A DNA stretch of 5,599 bases, from assembly GCA_023251215.1 (NCBI GenBank), contig JAHEZF010000124.1:1-5599 (forward strand). The letters run 5' to 3'. The notes beneath the pieces are model-generated. The model was given only the letters and a program-made list of their open reading frames with translations, was not told where the DNA came from and did not search any database. Source of the stretch: Sphingobacteriales bacterium (GTDB lineage: Bacteria > Bacteroidota > Bacteroidia > Chitinophagales > Chitinophagaceae). A program made the translations under genes and the position numbers. Shown here piece by piece: positions 1-5,599 of this stretch (the stretch's first letter is position 1; each line of letters opens with the position of its first letter).

Positions 1-26
1 ATTTACACTTACCTAAATCAAAATGA

Positions 27-1448
27 ATGAACCCATATTGCTTTGTAATTACATCTTTCGGTAAGAAAGACAACCTGAAAGATCTACAGGAAAAATTTTC
101 TGCAAAAAATGTAACCGAAAACGTAAAGCAGATCAATTTCGATAATATATATGAACAACTGGTAAAACCAGCATTGCTGAAAGCAGAACTGGAGCCGTTG
201 ATCGAACGGGAAGAAACCAGCATGGGCAGCATACATAAAACCATGTATGAAAAAATCCTGCTCTGTGAATTTTGTATTGCTGATATCACCAATGCCAATC
301 CCAATGCTTATTACGAGCTCGGTATGAGGTATGCCGTAAAACCCTACAGCACCATTCCCATCATTGCCTCATCACATTTTCCCCTGCCATTTGACATCGG
401 CGGCAACAGAACATTTGCTTACAGCGTTGACAAAGATTTTAACCTGAGCAACCTGGAAAATGACATCAACACACTTGCAAACATATTACTGAATGCAAAA
501 GCAAAAAGAGCTACCGACAGCCCTTTATATGATATGGTAAACGGCATCCAGTTTCAGAATGCTGTGGCACATGAAAAAACCGATGTATTCCGTAACCAGG
601 TAAAGTATGATGAGGAATTGAAAACAAAACTTGCTTATGCCCGTTCCATAAAAAATGCGGAAGGAAAACCCGATAAGCAGCAATGCATAGAAGCACTTAA
701 TAAAATTGCTGACGAAAATAGGCCGCTTGAAAACATCCAGACGGCGGTACTGATTGATATGATGATCAGTTACCGCAATATTGAAGCATTTGCCAATATG
801 CAAACCTTTATTGAACAACTGCCGCAATATGTTTTTAATACCGTGATGGTGCAGGAACAATACGCTTTTATTTTGAACCGCAATGGCGGCAAAAAAAATC
901 CTGTTGATGATGTGATGATTGAGAAAGCAATCAGTATTTTAAAAACACTGGAAACAAATAACCTTGCAAGCAGCGAAACCTATGGAATATGGGGTCGTAT
1001 TTTAAAGGATCGTTTCGACCGTGCATATAAACAAAATAATATGGGTGAGGCAAAAACTCATTTGAAAAAAGCAATGGATCGTTATGAAAAAGGTTATGAA
1101 AGCGATATGCGTGATGCATACCCGGGAGTAAACTATGTAACCTGCCTTGAATTGCTTGGCGAAAATGAAAAAGCTATGCGCATACTTCCAGCCGTTGAAT
1201 ATGCCGTCAAAACAAAAATGAAAAAGAAAGAACCAGACTATTGGGATAATGCCACGTTGGTTGAACTTGCCGTGATTGAGAATAAATATGATGAGGCAGA
1301 AGAATTTTTTTATGAAGCAAAGCCATTGGCAACCGAATCATGGATGTTTGGGACCACAAAAGCTAATTTAACTATGATTCTTAACTTTCGTAAAGAAAGG
1401 AATGAAGAAACGACAAGGTTGGAGAAGTTGATTGCGATTTTTGGATAA
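27..1448 (+). CDS. TIR/deoxyribosyltransferase-like domain fused to TPR-S (DUF4071, ASK1 TRAFs-binding type) protein
   Basis: This 473-residue soluble protein has two parts. Residues 4-115 look like a TIR/nucleoside 2-deoxyribosyltransferase-like fold: a first strand 'FVITSFG' (6-12), then 'GSIHKTMYEKILLCEF' (67-82) and 'ADITNANPNAYYELG' (85-99). In that fold the glutamate of YELG (E97 here) is typically the catalytic residue attacking an N-glycosidic bond, so the active site looks intact. From about residue 195 to the end it is helical and TPR-like. It carries the DUF4071 hallmarks 'SSETYGIWGRILKD' (315-328) and 'YPGVNYVTCLELLGE' (365-379), the region that in animal MAP3K5/ASK1 lies before the kinase; there is no kinase here. 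Comparative genomics predicts that this scaffold (TPR-S) recognises NAD+-derived signals in bacterial immune systems. I infer that the protein makes or senses such a signal. The start is well bounded: an in-frame TGA (24-26) directly precedes this ATG and the next Met is residue 66. It converges on a SLATT-type membrane gene. Family call strong, biochemical role inferred. Confidence 0.85.
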   Translation: MNPYCFVITSFGKKDNLKDLQEKFSAKNVTENVKQINFDNIYEQLVKPALLKAELEPLIEREETSMGSIHKTMYEKILLCEFCIADITNANPNAYYELGMRYAVKPYSTIPIIASSHFPLPFDIGGNRTFAYSVDKDFNLSNLENDINTLANILLNAKAKRATDSPLYDMVNGIQFQNAVAHEKTDVFRNQVKYDEELKTKLAYARSIKNAEGKPDKQQCIEALNKIADENRPLENIQTAVLIDMMISYRNIEAFANMQTFIEQLPQYVFNTVMVQEQYAFILNRNGGKKNPVDDVMIEKAISILKTLETNNLASSETYGIWGRILKDRFDRAYKQNNMGEAKTHLKKAMDRYEKGYESDMRDAYPGVNYVTCLELLGENEKAMRILPAVEYAVKTKMKKKEPDYWDNATLVELAVIENKYDEAEEFFYEAKPLATESWMFGTTKANLTMILNFRKERNEETTRLEKLIAIFG

Positions 1449-1451
1449 TTT

Positions 1452-1595
1452 TTATTTTATACCATACTGTTTTTTCAGTTTAGGTGTTAGCGGTTCAATT
1501 TTATCAATCGTTAGAAAATCTATTAAATTCAAATGAGTAACCCACAAGCGGACTGCTTTATCAAAAGAGCCGGTAAGAATGGTTTCTCCGTTTAA
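1452..1595 (-). pseudogene. C-terminal remnant of a WD40-repeat protein
   Basis: Reading the reverse strand from 1595 to a TAA at 1452-1454 gives 47 residues containing 'NGETILTGSFDKAVRLW'. This is the classic closing strand pattern of a WD40 blade (G-x-x-I-L-T-G-S-x-D-x-x-V-R-L-W). It is followed by a tail ending 'KLKKQYGIK', which resembles the tails of Bacteroidota WD40-repeat proteins as I remember them. There is no start codon: an in-frame TAG (1596-1598) closes the frame just upstream, and the SLATT gene ends 14 bases further on, so the rest of the propeller is missing. The fragment's stop lies only 3 bases beyond the stop of the convergent TPR-S gene. The motif is clear enough to support a real remnant rather than a chance frame. 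Which full-length protein it came from, such as a STAND or caspase-linked WD40 protein, cannot be told. Confidence 0.65.
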
Positions 1596-1609
1596 CTATC
1601 AACTCATTT

Positions 1610-2122
1610 TTATTTGAAGTTTTCCGTGATCAGATCATCCGGTTTTTTCTGCAGGTTATCATTCTGCTGACCTTGTTTGCCATCTGAATTTATCAGTTTT
1701 TTATACACGGGCCAGGCATCATGTTCCTTACTTAAAATACTTTCAACACGGGTAACAAAAAGGGATTCCTTATCAATCCCTGCCTGGCCATAATCACCTG
1801 CATTGAAATGGTAGTAATAAATTTCAGGTTTCAATTGTTCAATGATGGATCGGTAATTCACCCACAACTCCTGGTATTGAAAGGTTTTTAAAGCAGAAGT
1901 CAGTATGGTAACTAACGCAGCGGTAAACACTACTACATATTGCAGGTCGAATTTGTCCGATCTGGGTAAAGCGGCCATGATAGTGGTGAGGGTAGAAAGG
2001 ATGATCAGTGTCCATTGAAAAAATTTATATTTCTTCTGGTTCTTCCCCGAGGCCTTTTCATAATAATTCAACTGATCCTGGTATCTTTTTTCAAGATATT
2101 CCGCAAAAGTGGCAGAGTCCAT
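1610..2122 (-). CDS. DUF4231/SLATT-type two-transmembrane protein
   Basis: This 170-residue membrane protein has a charged, aromatic-rich N-terminal helix (residues 6-35, 'YLEKRYQDQLNYYEK'). Two hydrophobic segments follow at about 37-53 and 61-78, separated by a short polar loop. After them comes 'LWVNYRSIIEQLKPEI' (86-101), the W-x-x-Y-R-x-x-x-E-x-L signature I associate with DUF4231, then a hydrophilic Gln/Lys/Asp-rich C-terminus. This layout matches the SLATT class (SMODS- and SLOG-associating 2TM effectors), which comparative genomics predicts to act as membrane-disrupting or pore-forming effectors switched on by nucleotide signals. The length is normal for the family and nothing is missing. 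The next Met is residue 49, inside the first membrane helix, so the start at 2122 is the only sensible one. No Shine-Dalgarno is visible. The gene faces the TPR-S gene, with a WD40 remnant between them. The family call is made by eye; the effector role and the link to the TPR-S protein are inference. Confidence 0.8.
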   Translation of the reverse strand: MDSATFAEYLEKRYQDQLNYYEKASGKNQKKYKFFQWTLIILSTLTTIMAALPRSDKFDLQYVVVFTAALVTILTSALKTFQYQELWVNYRSIIEQLKPEIYYYHFNAGDYGQAGIDKESLFVTRVESILSKEHDAWPVYKKLINSDGKQGQQNDNLQKKPDDLITENFK

Positions 2123-2349
2123 ATAATTTTATTTTATTAAGTTCAGAAATCGGTTTAGACGATTTGCATTGTTTAAAAATCAGGTATAACCATTATTGCT
2201 ATATTAAACCAGTACTTTTTTTGCAATGGCATAATATTTCCTTCTTTCCTCTATGCCCCTGCCTCCCCATTAATGGTACGGCTTATGAATTCAACCGGGT
2301 AAAAGTCAATCAGCACGAAGGCAGTAAGCTGACGGTTTTGGTTATACAA
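2123..2349. other. Gene-poor region upstream of the SLATT gene
   Basis: This stretch must hold the promoter of the reverse-strand SLATT gene. It is AT-rich near that gene, but I could not find a convincing Bacteroidota-type -33/-7 pair. On the reverse strand, 2251-2349 is open in the same frame as the neighbouring pseudogene, directly past that gene's TAA. It would encode about 32 residues ending at a TAG (2251-2253), including 'TAFVLIDFYPVEF'. I do not recognise it, and it may be chance or further decayed coding sequence. Confidence 0.35.
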
Positions 2350-2592
2350 TTATAAAGTTAATTTTTTAGTTGAAATGACTTTTTCTACTTTCACTGCAAC
2401 TGCTGTTCCAACCTGGTTTAAAAGTTCCCGGTTCCCGGCATCGCTTATATCGATGATTCAGGCTACATCTTTCTCATTTAAATTCCGGTCAAGACCCGAT
2501 CCGTTCAGATCATTCTGGGTTATTGGGAGATTATACCGAATGTATTTAATGAGGGGGTTCCCACCTATATAGTCGTCCTTCAAGCGCCGATT
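2350..2592 (-). pseudogene. Broken C-terminal fragment, tentatively patatin-like phospholipase
   Basis: The reverse strand reads from just after an in-frame TGA (complement of 2593-2595) to a TAA at 2350-2352. It gives a coherent protein-like sequence broken once by an internal TGA (complement of 2458-2460). Upstream of the internal stop it has 'DDYIGGNPLIKYIRYNLP' and 'RNLNEKDVA'; downstream it has 'DAGNRELLNQVGTAVAVK'. The pattern N-R-x-x-L-x-x-(V/I)-G-x-x-A near the end, after a segment like K-Y-I-R-Y-N, resembles the C-termini of Bacteroidota patatin-like phospholipases as I remember them. No start codon, catalytic Ser or Asp region is present, so only the 3' end of a gene survives. That this is degraded coding sequence is fairly well supported, because meaning continues in one frame across the stop; the patatin label is tentative. 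Patatin phospholipases (for example CapV) are known effectors in anti-phage systems, but that role cannot be inferred from this piece. Confidence 0.5.
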
Positions 2593-2660
2593 TCAGCAGC
2601 CGTGTTCGATTACCAGTCTGCCGACGGCAAGCATGCAGGAACTGCCACGGAGAGGATACA
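2593..2660. repeat. GC-richer patch with palindrome, possible dispersed intergenic repeat
   Basis: This patch is visibly more GC-rich than the AT-rich bases that follow it. It contains the near-perfect palindrome TGCCG-A-CGGCA (2619-2629), immediately followed by the 6-base palindrome GCATGC (2631-2636), plus an outer CCGTG/CACGG pair. No frame through it looks like a protein. It resembles the short palindromic repeats scattered between genes in some Bacteroidota, but a single copy cannot prove that. Confidence 0.3.
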
Positions 2661-2723
2661 ATTGGTTTTTACAAAACAATCTCTTTTCCTTAACTTCAGA
2701 CTAAGAATCAAAACAAATTCAAC

Positions 2724-3182
2724 ATGGCTATTTTCAATCTAAACATAAATGGAAAGGAACATCGTGTTGATGTTGCACCCGATACACCCCTTTTATGGGT
2801 ACTCAGAGATCATCTTGGTTTGGTAGGTACCAAATTCGGTTGTGGCATTACAGAATGCGGTGCATGTACAGTTCTTCTCGACGGTAAGGCTATCAAGTCC
2901 TGTATGTTTTCTGTTTCAAAAATAAAATCATTAAAAGTCATAACGATTGAAGGCCTGTCAGAAAACGGAGATCATCCTTTACAACTGGCCTGGGATGAAG
3001 TGGATGTACCTCAGTGTGGATATTGCCAGTCCGGCCAGATAATGACAGCAGCGGCATTATTAAAACGTAACCCCAAACCAACCGATCAGGAAATTGATGA
3101 TACGATGCACGGTAATCTATGCCGTTGCGGTACATATCATCGTATCCGCGAAGCCGTAAAATTAGCCAGCACTAAAATTTAA
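2724..3182 (+). CDS. iorA-like: [2Fe-2S] small subunit of an isoquinoline 1-oxidoreductase-type molybdenum hydroxylase
   Basis: This 152-residue iron-sulfur subunit passes electrons from the molybdenum centre of the partner subunit. It has the complete two-domain layout of the xanthine dehydrogenase small-subunit family. The N-terminal plant-type ferredoxin domain has cluster ligands C40, C45, C48 ('CGITECGAC') and C60. The C-terminal four-helix domain has ligands C98 and C101 ('QCGYCQSGQ') and C133 and C135 ('NLCRCGTYHRI'). All eight cysteines are present and the length is standard. The start is firm: an in-frame TAA (2691-2693) lies upstream with no ATG between. There is no signal peptide, so export would be by piggy-backing on the Tat-bearing large subunit, whose gene begins 3 bases after this stop. 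The leader is A-rich without a clear ribosome-binding motif, as is common in Bacteroidota. There is no FAD-subunit gene beside it, which fits the two-subunit Ior type. The natural substrate cannot be read from the sequence. Confidence 0.92.
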   Translation: MAIFNLNINGKEHRVDVAPDTPLLWVLRDHLGLVGTKFGCGITECGACTVLLDGKAIKSCMFSVSKIKSLKVITIEGLSENGDHPLQLAWDEVDVPQCGYCQSGQIMTAAALLKRNPKPTDQEIDDTMHGNLCRCGTYHRIREAVKLASTKI

Positions 3183-3185
3183 CTT

Positions 3186-5336
3186 ATGTCAACCTTAAAT
3201 AAAACCAACCGAAGAGATTTTATTAAAATAACCTCAATGACCGGGGGTGGTTTGCTTTTGGGATTCAGTTGGTTCAGTGTGGAAGCAGAAACTCCGGTAA
3301 TTATGACCAAAACAAATTTTACCGGGGAACTTGGTTTCAATAGTTATTTATCAATTGCTACCGACGGTACCATCACTATTTTTTCTCCTAATCCTGAACT
3401 GGGTCAGAACATCATGACTTCTTTTCCCATGATAGTTGCAGAAGAACTTGATGCCGACTGGAGCAGAGTAAAAGTGGTACAGGCCCCGTTGGATACCGTA
3501 AAATTTGAACGTCAGTTAACCGGTGGTAGTGGTGCTATTCCACATTCCTGGAAAAGATTGAGGAAGGCCGGTGCTTCTGCCAGGTATTTATTGGTAGCCG
3601 CTGCTGCTAACCGCTGGAATGTTGCAGCAACTGAATGCAGCACCAGCAATGGTTTTGTTATTCATGAAAAATCAGGAAAAAAATCAGGCTATGGCGATCT
3701 GGCCGAAGAAGCTGCTAAAATAACCTTGCCGGCTGATGTTCCTCTCAAAAACCGGAAAGATTTTAAGATCATCGGTACTGCGGTAAGGAATGTGGAGAAT
3801 AAAAAAATTATTACCGGTAAGGGGATTTTTGGTTTGGATTTTTACCGCAAGGGAATGGTGTTCGCTATGATCATACGTCCCCCTGCCTTTGGAACAAAAA
3901 TTAAATCAGTAGATGCTGCTGCTGCCAAAGCGATGCCTGGTATTATTGATGTGGTTACTTTCAAAAACAATGTAGCCGTCGTTGGTAATTCTACATGGGA
4001 AGTTATGAAAGCAAGAAACGCTGTAACTATTGAATACGAGAAAGACGGAAATACTGAGAGCTCGTCAGACCATGATCAGATATTAATTTCATTATTAAAC
4101 AGCGATAAAACAACTGTACGCAGAAAAGACGGTGATGCGGAAACCGCATTTGCGAATGCAGCTAAAATTATTAAAAGCGAATACCAGTGCCCCTTCCTTC
4201 CGCATAACCCGATGGAGCCGATGAACTTTTTTGCAGATGTACGTCCTGATGCTGTAGAATTAATTGGTCCGACACAAACACCCGCAAGTGCCCGTGCAGC
4301 CACGGCAAAACTTTTAAATATTCCTGAAGATAAAATTACAGTGGAGATTACCCGGCTTGGCGGAGGTTTTGGCAGACGTCTTAAATTCGATTATGTACTG
4401 GAAGCAGCTGAATTATCCAGCATCATTAAGAAACCTGTTAAACTAATATGGACACGGGAAGATGATATGACGGGAGGAAGTTACCGGCCTGCTGTGCGTT
4501 ATCGTTTTGAAGCGGCACTGGATGCGCAGGGAAATTTGACAGGATATAAACTTCGGGGAGCAGGTATTAACGTAAACAATGCTACAAGGGAAGACAATTT
4601 TCCATCTGGTGCAGTTGATAATCTTTTGATTGATTCGATTGAACATGTATCCCCCATCACTACCTGTCCATGGCGGGCACCGGTCACCAATTTTTTAGCA
4701 TTCGCTGAACAAAGTTTTTTAGATGAAGTGGCATTGGCTGCAGGTAAAGATCCGGTGCAATTCAGGTTAGAACTTTTACAAAAAGCAAGAACGAAACCTG
4801 TCGGCGCCATCAAATATAATATTGACAGGATGGAAACAGTGATAAAACAGGTAGCGGAAAAATCAGGATGGGGAACAAAAAAAGGAGTGTCACAGGGTTT
4901 CAGTGTTTATTTTTCTCATGCTTCCTATGTTGCGCAGGTTTGCGAAGTGTTAATGAAGGGCCAAACACCTGTTGTTAAAAAAATTTATGTTGTTTCAGAT
5001 TGCGGAGAAGTGGTAAATAAAAGCGGAGCGCTACAGCAAGCTATGGGTGCAATTGTTGATGGGTATGGACATGCCATGTTTGGTAAACTGACTTTTAAAG
5101 ATGGAGCACCGGAACAAAATAATTTTGACCAGTACCGCATTATCCGCATGAAAGAAATTCCAGAAATAGAAGCACACTTTGTTGATAATGGAATAGACCC
5201 GACCGGACTGGGTGAACCGGTACTGCCGCCAACCGGCGGTGCTGTTGCCAATGCGATTTTTAAAGCCACAAGCATACGTTTGAAAAATCAACCTTTTATT
5301 GACGAAGCTCCTTTTAAACCTGCTAAAGGGTTCTGA
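3186..5336 (+). CDS. iorB-like: Tat-exported molybdopterin-binding large subunit, isoquinoline 1-oxidoreductase (IorB) type
   Basis: This 716-residue catalytic subunit of a periplasmic molybdenum hydroxylase belongs to the xanthine dehydrogenase superfamily. The N-terminus carries a twin-arginine signal, 'NRRDFIK' (R9-R10), followed by a Gly/Leu-rich hydrophobic stretch (20-30), so the folded complex is expected outside the cytoplasm. 'GGSGAIPHSW' (113-122) lies in the N-terminal part typical of IorB. The a/b-hammerhead domain begins near 'FGLDFYRKG' (215-223). Molybdopterin-binding motifs include 'GGGFGRR' (392-398) and 'WRAPVTNFLAFAEQSFLDE' (496-514). 'GLGEPVLPPTGG' near the C-terminus contains E677, at the position of the catalytic glutamate that activates the water ligand. 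The gene looks full length and uninterrupted. The 3-base gap from the small-subunit gene indicates one operon and coupled translation. Such two-subunit enzymes usually pass electrons to a c-type cytochrome rather than NAD. No cytochrome or XdhC-type maturation gene is visible here; they may lie outside the window. Substrate unknown; annotation as isoquinoline oxidoreductase is a family label only. Confidence 0.92.
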   Translation: MSTLNKTNRRDFIKITSMTGGGLLLGFSWFSVEAETPVIMTKTNFTGELGFNSYLSIATDGTITIFSPNPELGQNIMTSFPMIVAEELDADWSRVKVVQAPLDTVKFERQLTGGSGAIPHSWKRLRKAGASARYLLVAAAANRWNVAATECSTSNGFVIHEKSGKKSGYGDLAEEAAKITLPADVPLKNRKDFKIIGTAVRNVENKKIITGKGIFGLDFYRKGMVFAMIIRPPAFGTKIKSVDAAAAKAMPGIIDVVTFKNNVAVVGNSTWEVMKARNAVTIEYEKDGNTESSSDHDQILISLLNSDKTTVRRKDGDAETAFANAAKIIKSEYQCPFLPHNPMEPMNFFADVRPDAVELIGPTQTPASARAATAKLLNIPEDKITVEITRLGGGFGRRLKFDYVLEAAELSSIIKKPVKLIWTREDDMTGGSYRPAVRYRFEAALDAQGNLTGYKLRGAGINVNNATREDNFPSGAVDNLLIDSIEHVSPITTCPWRAPVTNFLAFAEQSFLDEVALAAGKDPVQFRLELLQKARTKPVGAIKYNIDRMETVIKQVAEKSGWGTKKGVSQGFSVYFSHASYVAQVCEVLMKGQTPVVKKIYVVSDCGEVVNKSGALQQAMGAIVDGYGHAMFGKLTFKDGAPEQNNFDQYRIIRMKEIPEIEAHFVDNGIDPTGLGEPVLPPTGGAVANAIFKATSIRLKNQPFIDEAPFKPAKGF

Positions 5337-5393
5337 AGAATTATTTTTCAGGTAGAAGCCAGAGCAAAAAAGATATGGTTGTAAAAAGCTGAT

Positions 5394-5415
5394 GCCTTGG
5401 TTTATCCACCAAAGC
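5394..5415. repeat. Imperfect hairpin downstream of the iorB-like gene
   Basis: GCCTTGGT (5394-5401) pairs with ACCAAAGC (5408-5415) at 7 of 8 positions around a 6-base loop. No T-run follows on the forward strand, so it is not a good terminator for the operon. Read on the reverse strand, a TTTTT run follows after about 7 bases, which could make it a weak terminator for something entering from the right. It begins a GC-richer patch that looks like a dispersed intergenic repeat. Confidence 0.35.
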
Positions 5416-5420
5416 ATTGC

Positions 5421-5460
5421 GAAAGCGGGCAGGCAGGTTACAGAAAGCGGGGGAGCCTGC
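5421..5460. repeat. 9-base direct repeat with overlapping inverted repeat
   Basis: GAAAGCGGG occurs at 5421-5429 and again at 5443-5451, a 22-base period. GCAGGC (5429-5434) can pair with GCCTGC (5455-5460). The patch is GC-rich and G-biased compared with the flanking sequence, and none of its frames looks like a recognisable protein. The bases from 5337 to 5506 otherwise hold no gene I can support. Confidence 0.35.
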
Positions 5461-5506
5461 TCACAAGTTTATGCGCCGAAACATCGCCTGTGAAATTCAG
5501 GGTGGA

Positions 5507-5599
5507 TTACTCGTCAGGGAAAAAAATTTTAGTACACGGATGGTTTTGTTGAATGTAAATATTTACCTCGTAATTGTCACCGGTACAGTCGCTGAATTG
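5507..5599 (-). CDS. Possible C-terminal fragment of a secreted repeat protein, cut by the window edge
   Basis: Reverse-strand reading from the right edge to a TAA (complement of 5507-5509) gives 30 residues including 'FSDCTGDNYEVNIYIQQNHP'. The 'C-T-G-D-x-Y-x-V' core recalls the repeated C-(T/S)-G-D-G-Y-S-V motif of large Bacteroidota surface or HYR-type proteins, and 'Y-x-Q-Q-N-x-P' recalls the part that follows it. The fragment then stops abruptly with no recognisable type IX sorting domain. It could therefore be a true gene end, a truncated pseudogene, or chance. The forward strand is also open here (5393-5599) but reads less like a protein. Only the sequence to the right of the window can settle this. 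Confidence 0.3.
   Translation of the reverse strand, partial: QFSDCTGDNYEVNIYIQQNHPCTKIFFPDE

Noticed and set aside
2008..2355. Forward 115-codon open frame overlapping the SLATT gene start
   Set aside because: Its first part is antisense to the well-supported SLATT coding sequence and the rest has no family features.
2375..2572. Forward 65-codon open frame
   Set aside because: The reverse strand of the same bases reads as a much more protein-like sequence (the patatin-like remnant). The forward translation is Ser/Phe/Arg-rich with no recognisable motif.
2660..2723. Bacteroidota-type promoter before the iorA-like gene
   Set aside because: A TTGG and a TAACTTCA are present, but the second box has two mismatches to the -7 consensus and the spacing is too long, so I cannot place a promoter with confidence.
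5334..5360. Terminator directly after the iorB-like gene (CTGAA ... TTCAG)
   Set aside because: The stem is only 5 bp with an A/T loop and no following T-run, so it is too weak to call.
5031..5417. Reverse 128-codon open frame
   Set aside because: It is antisense to the conserved C-terminus of the molybdopterin subunit, including the catalytic-glutamate region, and has no domain signal of its own.
5393..5599. Forward frame open to the window edge, with an internal ATG near 5471
   Set aside because: The translation is basic and featureless through the GC-rich repeat patch, and the reverse strand at its right end reads better. Openness alone is not evidence.
1..5599. CRISPR array, tRNA or rRNA genes, transposase
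   Set aside because: No regularly spaced repeats, cloverleaf-like segments, rRNA signatures or transposase motifs were seen on either strand.

Overview
The window looks like Bacteroidota DNA, most likely Chitinophagaceae or a close relative. The reasons are AT-leaning composition, start codons without clear Shine-Dalgarno sequences, and the style of the Tat-exported molybdenum hydroxylase. This is a judgement from sequence style; no database search was possible. There are four intact genes, at least two broken gene ends, and a cut-off fragment at the right edge.

Left part (1-2122): a forward gene encodes a TIR/nucleoside-deoxyribosyltransferase-like domain fused to a TPR scaffold of the ASK1 'TRAFs-binding' type (DUF4071, TPR-S). 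Convergent to it is a small two-helix membrane protein of the DUF4231/SLATT class. Both families are known from comparative genomics of prokaryotic immune systems. There the TPR scaffold is predicted to sense NAD+-derived signals and SLATT proteins are predicted membrane effectors. The pair is the best candidate for a conflict or defence module here, but the convergent layout means they do not share an operon. Squeezed between their 3' ends is the last WD40 blade and tail of a decayed WD40-repeat protein on the reverse strand.

Middle (2123-2723): a roughly 600-base stretch with no intact gene. It holds the upstream region of the SLATT gene, a reverse-strand pseudogene fragment with an internal stop (tentatively the C-terminus of a patatin-like phospholipase), and a GC-richer patch with a small palindrome. 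Together with the WD40 remnant, this suggests an accessory region that has been repeatedly rearranged and has kept mostly gene 3' ends.

Right part (2724-5336): a compact two-gene operon for a molybdenum hydroxylase of the isoquinoline 1-oxidoreductase (IorA/IorB) type. It consists of a [2Fe-2S] small subunit and a Tat-signal-bearing molybdopterin subunit, 3 bases apart. This is ordinary metabolic cargo and probably marks the flank of the accessory stretch. The tail (5337-5599) holds a small hairpin, a GC-rich patch with a 9-base direct repeat, and a reverse-strand fragment that may be the C-terminus of a secreted repeat protein running off the window.
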